Assembly: GCF_007752535.1 (NCBI RefSeq)
Contig: NZ_CP036426.1
Location: 1,364,001 to 1,428,000 of the forward strand
Source of the DNA: Tautonia plasticadhaerens
Lineage (GTDB): Bacteria; Planctomycetota; Planctomycetia; Isosphaerales; Isosphaeraceae
DNA: 64,000 nt
Direction: 5' to 3'
Shown here: positions 60,872 to 64,000 of the stretch, in pieces
Numbering within the stretch: position 1 is the stretch's first letter
Layout: the number at the start of each line of letters is the position of its first letter
Made by a program: the position numbers and the translations under genes
Notes under the pieces: model-generated
What the model was told of the DNA's origin: nothing
Database searches by the model: none
Seen by the model: the letters and a program-made list of their open reading frames with translations, nothing else

Positions 60872-63800
60872 TCGCGTCGTCTGCTGGGACGATTTCTGGG
60901 GGGATCTCGGCGCGGGCCTGGCCGATCCCTTCCGGTGCCTGTCCCCGGCCGGGGCGAGGGCCGCGCTCCGGGAGGCGATCAACCGGGCCCGTTCGGCCGG
61001 CGAATTGACCGTCTCCGCCTCGGTCGCCGACTCCTCGGGCTTTCGCCGTCGTGTCGCCCGCCGCATCTCGCCCTGGATGGCCGCCGGCCGTGCCCCCGAC
61101 GACCTGCCGTCGCCGAGCGGGGCCGTCGAGGCCGAGCTTCGGCGCATCTATCGGCGCTATCAGGAGGTGCTCGCCGCCCTCCGGGCCGTCGATGACGCAG
61201 GCCTCCGGGCGTACGGCTCGGCCGTCTTCAGCCTCATGAAGGAACTCCCGCCGGCCTGGGGCCGGGCCGACCGCCTCATCCTGGTCGAGCCCCCGACCGA
61301 GGATCGCCCGGTCCGCCTGGCGATCGACGCGATGAACCGCTCGGTCCCGCAGGTCGGCGTCGTCCTCACCTTCGACGGCGACCCGAGCCGCGCCGAGGCG
61401 GACGCCCCGGCCGCCCGGTTCCGCGAGCGTCTCCTTTCCTGGGGCTTTTTGGAAGAACGTATCGAGCCCCCCGACGACCGACCCGCCGGTCTAGTCTCCC
61501 TGGGCCGCGCGCTGTTCCGCGACGACGCCTCGGGCGACGGTCGGGTCGACCGGGTCGACCGTCCCGAGGGGATTGCCCTCCGGGGGGCGTCGACCGGGGA
61601 CGGCCTGGCCCGGGTGGCGGCGAACTGGGCCCGGGGCCTCCTGGACGACGGGGAGCCGCCCGAGGAGCTGCTGATCCTCGTCCGGACCTGGGACGACCAG
61701 TCGGACGCCATGCTCGAGACGCTCCGGGCCTGGGGGATGCCCGTCTCCTCGGGGAAGGGGAGGCCCGTGTCCTCCGACGCCGCGTCGCAGGCCCTCCGCC
61801 TCGCGATGCGGGTGCCGGTCGAGGACTGGGACGCCGACCTGCTCGGCCGGCTCCTCCGCAATGGCCGGCTCCGGCCCGACTGGGACGAGGCGAGGGCCCA
61901 TCCCCTGGCGCTGCCCGCCACCGCCGCCGCGATCCGGGAGTCCCGCGTCTTCCGGGGACGCGAGGCGATCGCCGAGGCACTCGGCCGCATGGCCGCCACC
62001 GAGCGTCAGGAGCCCGACTCCGAGGGCAAGCCGGACTACCTCCGACGCCACCGCCAGCGGCGGTCCTGGCTCGCCGGCCTGGCCGAGCCGGTCTACCGCC
62101 GCCTCTCCGCGCTGATCGAGTCGGTCGCACGGCCCGGCCCCTGGTCGACCCAGGTCGACCGGCTCGGCCGATTGGCGACGGGCCTCGGCCTCGACCCCGA
62201 CGCCGAGGACGCCCTCGGCCACCTCTTCGCCGCGCTCGACGATCACGCGTTGGTGGTCGGAGGGGTCGGCCTCGGCAAGGAACCCTGGACCTGGGCCCGA
62301 TTCGTCGACGAGGTCGAGTCGATCCTCCGGGAACTCCCCCCGCCCGACTCCCGGATCGTCGGCGCGATCCGGATGGCCACCGTCGATGAGGCCTCCGGCG
62401 CGATCGCCCGGCACGTCCTCCTCGCCAACCTCGCCGAGGGCAGCTTCCCCGCCAGGTCCTTCGTCGGCCCCACCGCCGACCCGGATGACCAGGCCCTCGA
62501 CGAGTCGGAGTCCGACGAGGAGGATGTCGAGCCGGGGGACGAGGAGGGCCCGGGGGCCTTCCCCGAACGGCCGACGATCACGTCCCGCCCTCCCGGTCAG
62601 CTCCGCCTTCCCTTCGACGGCTCCCCGATCGCCTCGTCGACCACCACCCCCTTCGGACGGGAGATGGCCCGATTCCTCCGGGTCGTCGGCTCCGCGGAAC
62701 GGAGCCTGACCCTCTCCTACCCGACGGCGAACGAGAAGGGGGTCGAGCAGCTCGCCGCCGGTTTCCTCGTCGAGGTGGAGGCCCTGCTCGATCCCGACGT
62801 CGCCGGCCAGGTCGTGCACGTCGACCGCTCGCTCGACCCCGCCCTCCGCCGGACGAAGCCCCTTTCCCCCCTCGAACATCGGGTCCGGGCGATGTCCCGG
62901 GCGGCGATCGAGGACTTCAGCGACCTCGCCTCCCTGGCCGGGGCCGCCGGGCATCGAGCCGCCCTGCGTGATTCGGCCGAGGCCTTGCTGGTCAACGAGA
63001 GGCGGTCCCGCCAGCCATCCTGGAGGCGAATCCGCCGGCCGATCTCCCGCTTCGAAGGCATGCTCCGGGACCCCCGGATCGCCGCCCGCCTGGCGACCGA
63101 TTTCGGACCCTCGTACGCCTTCAGCGCCAGTCAGCTCGAATCGCTCGCCTTCTGCCCGTTCCAGTTCTTCGCCCGGTACGTGCTGAGGCTCGATCCGATC
63201 GAGGAGCGGGACGAGCTGGAGGAAGACCGGACCGCGGGCGGCAGCCGGATGCACGCCGCGCTCGAGGCGTTGCACCTCACCCTCCGGGACGACCCTCCCC
63301 CCCCGGAGGTCTCGCTGGACGAGGCGGTCGCCGACGCCATCGAACGGGCCGTCCGGGACCAGATCGACCGCGAGGCGACGCCATCCTCGGACGTCGGCCG
63401 GGCCCTCAGGGCGATCGAAGCCGAGCGGATGGTCCGGGTCGGGAAGACCTATGCGGATCAGTTCCGACGCTATGCCGAGGCCCACGGCTCGGGCCTCGTC
63501 CCCTTCGGCTTCGAGTATCGGTTCGGGGGCGAGGGCGAGGACGCCAGCCCGGCCTTGATCCTCGGCGAGGGAGAGCGACTGGTCCGGCTCCAGGGGATGA
63601 TCGACCGGATCGACGTCGCCGAGCATCCGTCCGGGACGCTCTTCCGGGTCATCGACTACAAGACCGGATCGGTCCCCTCTCGGGGCAAGCTGTTCAAGGG
63701 ACTCGCCCTGCAGCTCCCCCTCTACGCGATGGCGGTCGAACGCTCGCTCCCGGCCGAGCGGAACCCCCGGGCGATCGACGCCGGCTATTGGGCCCTGCGC

Positions 63801-64000
63801 GGTAAGGGCTACTCACCCTTGGTCACGATGGCCGAGTACCGGGACGGCGACCTCTACCCGAAGGACGGCTGGAAGCCCGGCCCCGATCGGATCGTCGCCT
63901 TCGTGCTCGAACTGGTCGACAGCCTCCGGGGCGGGATGCTGCCCGTCCATCCCGCCGAGACGGACTGCGACCGCACCTGCGACTACCGCACCGTCTGTCG
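60696..64000 (+). CDS. AddB-like PD-(D/E)XK nuclease / helicase-like protein, 3' end outside window
   Basis: The plus frame that starts about 60696 is open to the end of the window. Early parts match AddB: LWTGPPGSS is a degenerate ATP-binding loop (a normal one would be GxAGSGKT), followed by WITATPLARDRLARRL and RVVCWDDFW. Near the right edge is the nuclease domain: FSASQLESLAFCPFQFFARY, GGSRMHAALEALH, GMIDRID, VIDYKTG and LQLPLYA, then CDRTCDYRTVC, which with the earlier Cys would hold a 4Fe-4S cluster. AddB works with the AddA helicase-nuclease in double-strand-break end resection; addA would be expected downstream. The start is uncertain; TTG at 60696 is the best candidate in frame. Confidence 0.8.
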   Translation, partial: MGKAADRRLWTGPPGSSWIDRARSDRGGATWITATPLARDRLARRLALSGARPARSSGDRVVCWDDFWGDLGAGLADPFRCLSPAGARAALREAINRARSAGELTVSASVADSSGFRRRVARRISPWMAAGRAPDDLPSPSGAVEAELRRIYRRYQEVLAALRAVDDAGLRAYGSAVFSLMKELPPAWGRADRLILVEPPTEDRPVRLAIDAMNRSVPQVGVVLTFDGDPSRAEADAPAARFRERLLSWGFLEERIEPPDDRPAGLVSLGRALFRDDASGDGRVDRVDRPEGIALRGASTGDGLARVAANWARGLLDDGEPPEELLILVRTWDDQSDAMLETLRAWGMPVSSGKGRPVSSDAASQALRLAMRVPVEDWDADLLGRLLRNGRLRPDWDEARAHPLALPATAAAIRESRVFRGREAIAEALGRMAATERQEPDSEGKPDYLRRHRQRRSWLAGLAEPVYRRLSALIESVARPGPWSTQVDRLGRLATGLGLDPDAEDALGHLFAALDDHALVVGGVGLGKEPWTWARFVDEVESILRELPPPDSRIVGAIRMATVDEASGAIARHVLLANLAEGSFPARSFVGPTADPDDQALDESESDEEDVEPGDEEGPGAFPERPTITSRPPGQLRLPFDGSPIASSTTTPFGREMARFLRVVGSAERSLTLSYPTANEKGVEQLAAGFLVEVEALLDPDVAGQVVHVDRSLDPALRRTKPLSPLEHRVRAMSRAAIEDFSDLASLAGAAGHRAALRDSAEALLVNERRSRQPSWRRIRRPISRFEGMLRDPRIAARLATDFGPSYAFSASQLESLAFCPFQFFARYVLRLDPIEERDELEEDRTAGGSRMHAALEALHLTLRDDPPPPEVSLDEAVADAIERAVRDQIDREATPSSDVGRALRAIEAERMVRVGKTYADQFRRYAEAHGSGLVPFGFEYRFGGEGEDASPALILGEGERLVRLQGMIDRIDVAEHPSGTLFRVIDYKTGSVPSRGKLFKGLALQLPLYAMAVERSLPAERNPRAIDAGYWALRGKGYSPLVTMAEYRDGDLYPKDGWKPGPDRIVAFVLELVDSLRGGMLPVHPAETDCDRTCDYRTVC

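Noticed and set aside
61491-63626. A 711-codon minus-strand open frame
   Set aside because: It is the antisense shadow of the AddB-like plus-strand gene, whose nuclease and iron-sulfur motifs are clear; the minus frame gives an acid-rich, motif-free sequence.

Overview
The window is one continuous stretch of GC-rich bacterial chromosome that looks like a planctomycete, most probably in or near the Isosphaeraceae; this placement is an inference from gene content, not a database result. The indications are two adjacent formylglycine-type sulfatases, a secreted haem peroxidase whose N-terminus matches the planctomycete LEPR-XLL export region, several Tat-type TIM-barrel hydrolases and isomerases, thioredoxin-like TlpA proteins fused to a lipoprotein-carrier-like domain, a DUF3568-type lipoprotein, and scattered small operons with wide, GC-rich gaps. 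No rRNA, tRNA, CRISPR array, insertion sequence or prophage was recognised.

Layout. 1-6.6 kb: the end of a phosphodiesterase gene, then a leftward unit gatC-gatA-gatB (tRNA-dependent amidation) followed by two exported TIM-barrel enzymes. 6.9-13.1 kb: glmU, a PPOX-fold protein, a leftward rpmE2-prfA-prmC translation group, and two thioredoxin-fold envelope proteins. 13.5-21.5 kb: an orphan PhoR-like kinase, small envelope proteins, ribBA, two tandem paralogous TlpA fusions and a STAS protein. 21.5-33 kb: recQ, a large secreted protein of unknown function, rtcB, a polysaccharide-deacetylase/VCBS fusion, an orphan ABC ATPase and a lipoprotein. 33-45 kb: a good sigma-70-like promoter ahead of a small ORF and ahcY, a DUF1015 protein, two overlapping sulfatases, the haem peroxidase, an SDR enzyme, and a frame-broken ilvB. 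45-51 kb: an NtrC-like regulator with its catalytic hallmarks missing, xerC, a structured AT-richer intergenic region, a hotdog thioesterase and an FHA-GAF histidine kinase. 51-64 kb: a LarA-like protein, a truncated cytochrome c directly behind a sugar-binding lipoprotein, a membrane-linked NUDIX protein, a HAD phosphatase, then a rightward run of isomerase-like gene, rimO, pgsA, uppP and an AddB-like nuclease gene that leaves the window.

Most genes are housekeeping (translation, cell-wall precursors, cofactor and amino-acid synthesis, DNA repair) mixed with envelope and extracellular degradative functions. I did not find a clear multi-gene novel system. The strongest oddities are single loci: the degenerate NtrC-like regulator, the ilvB frame break in a 12-C tract, the headless cytochrome c in frame behind another gene, the AddB-like protein with a degenerate ATP-binding loop overlapping uppP, and a set of stem-loops near 48.3-48.4 kb that could be a non-coding RNA.
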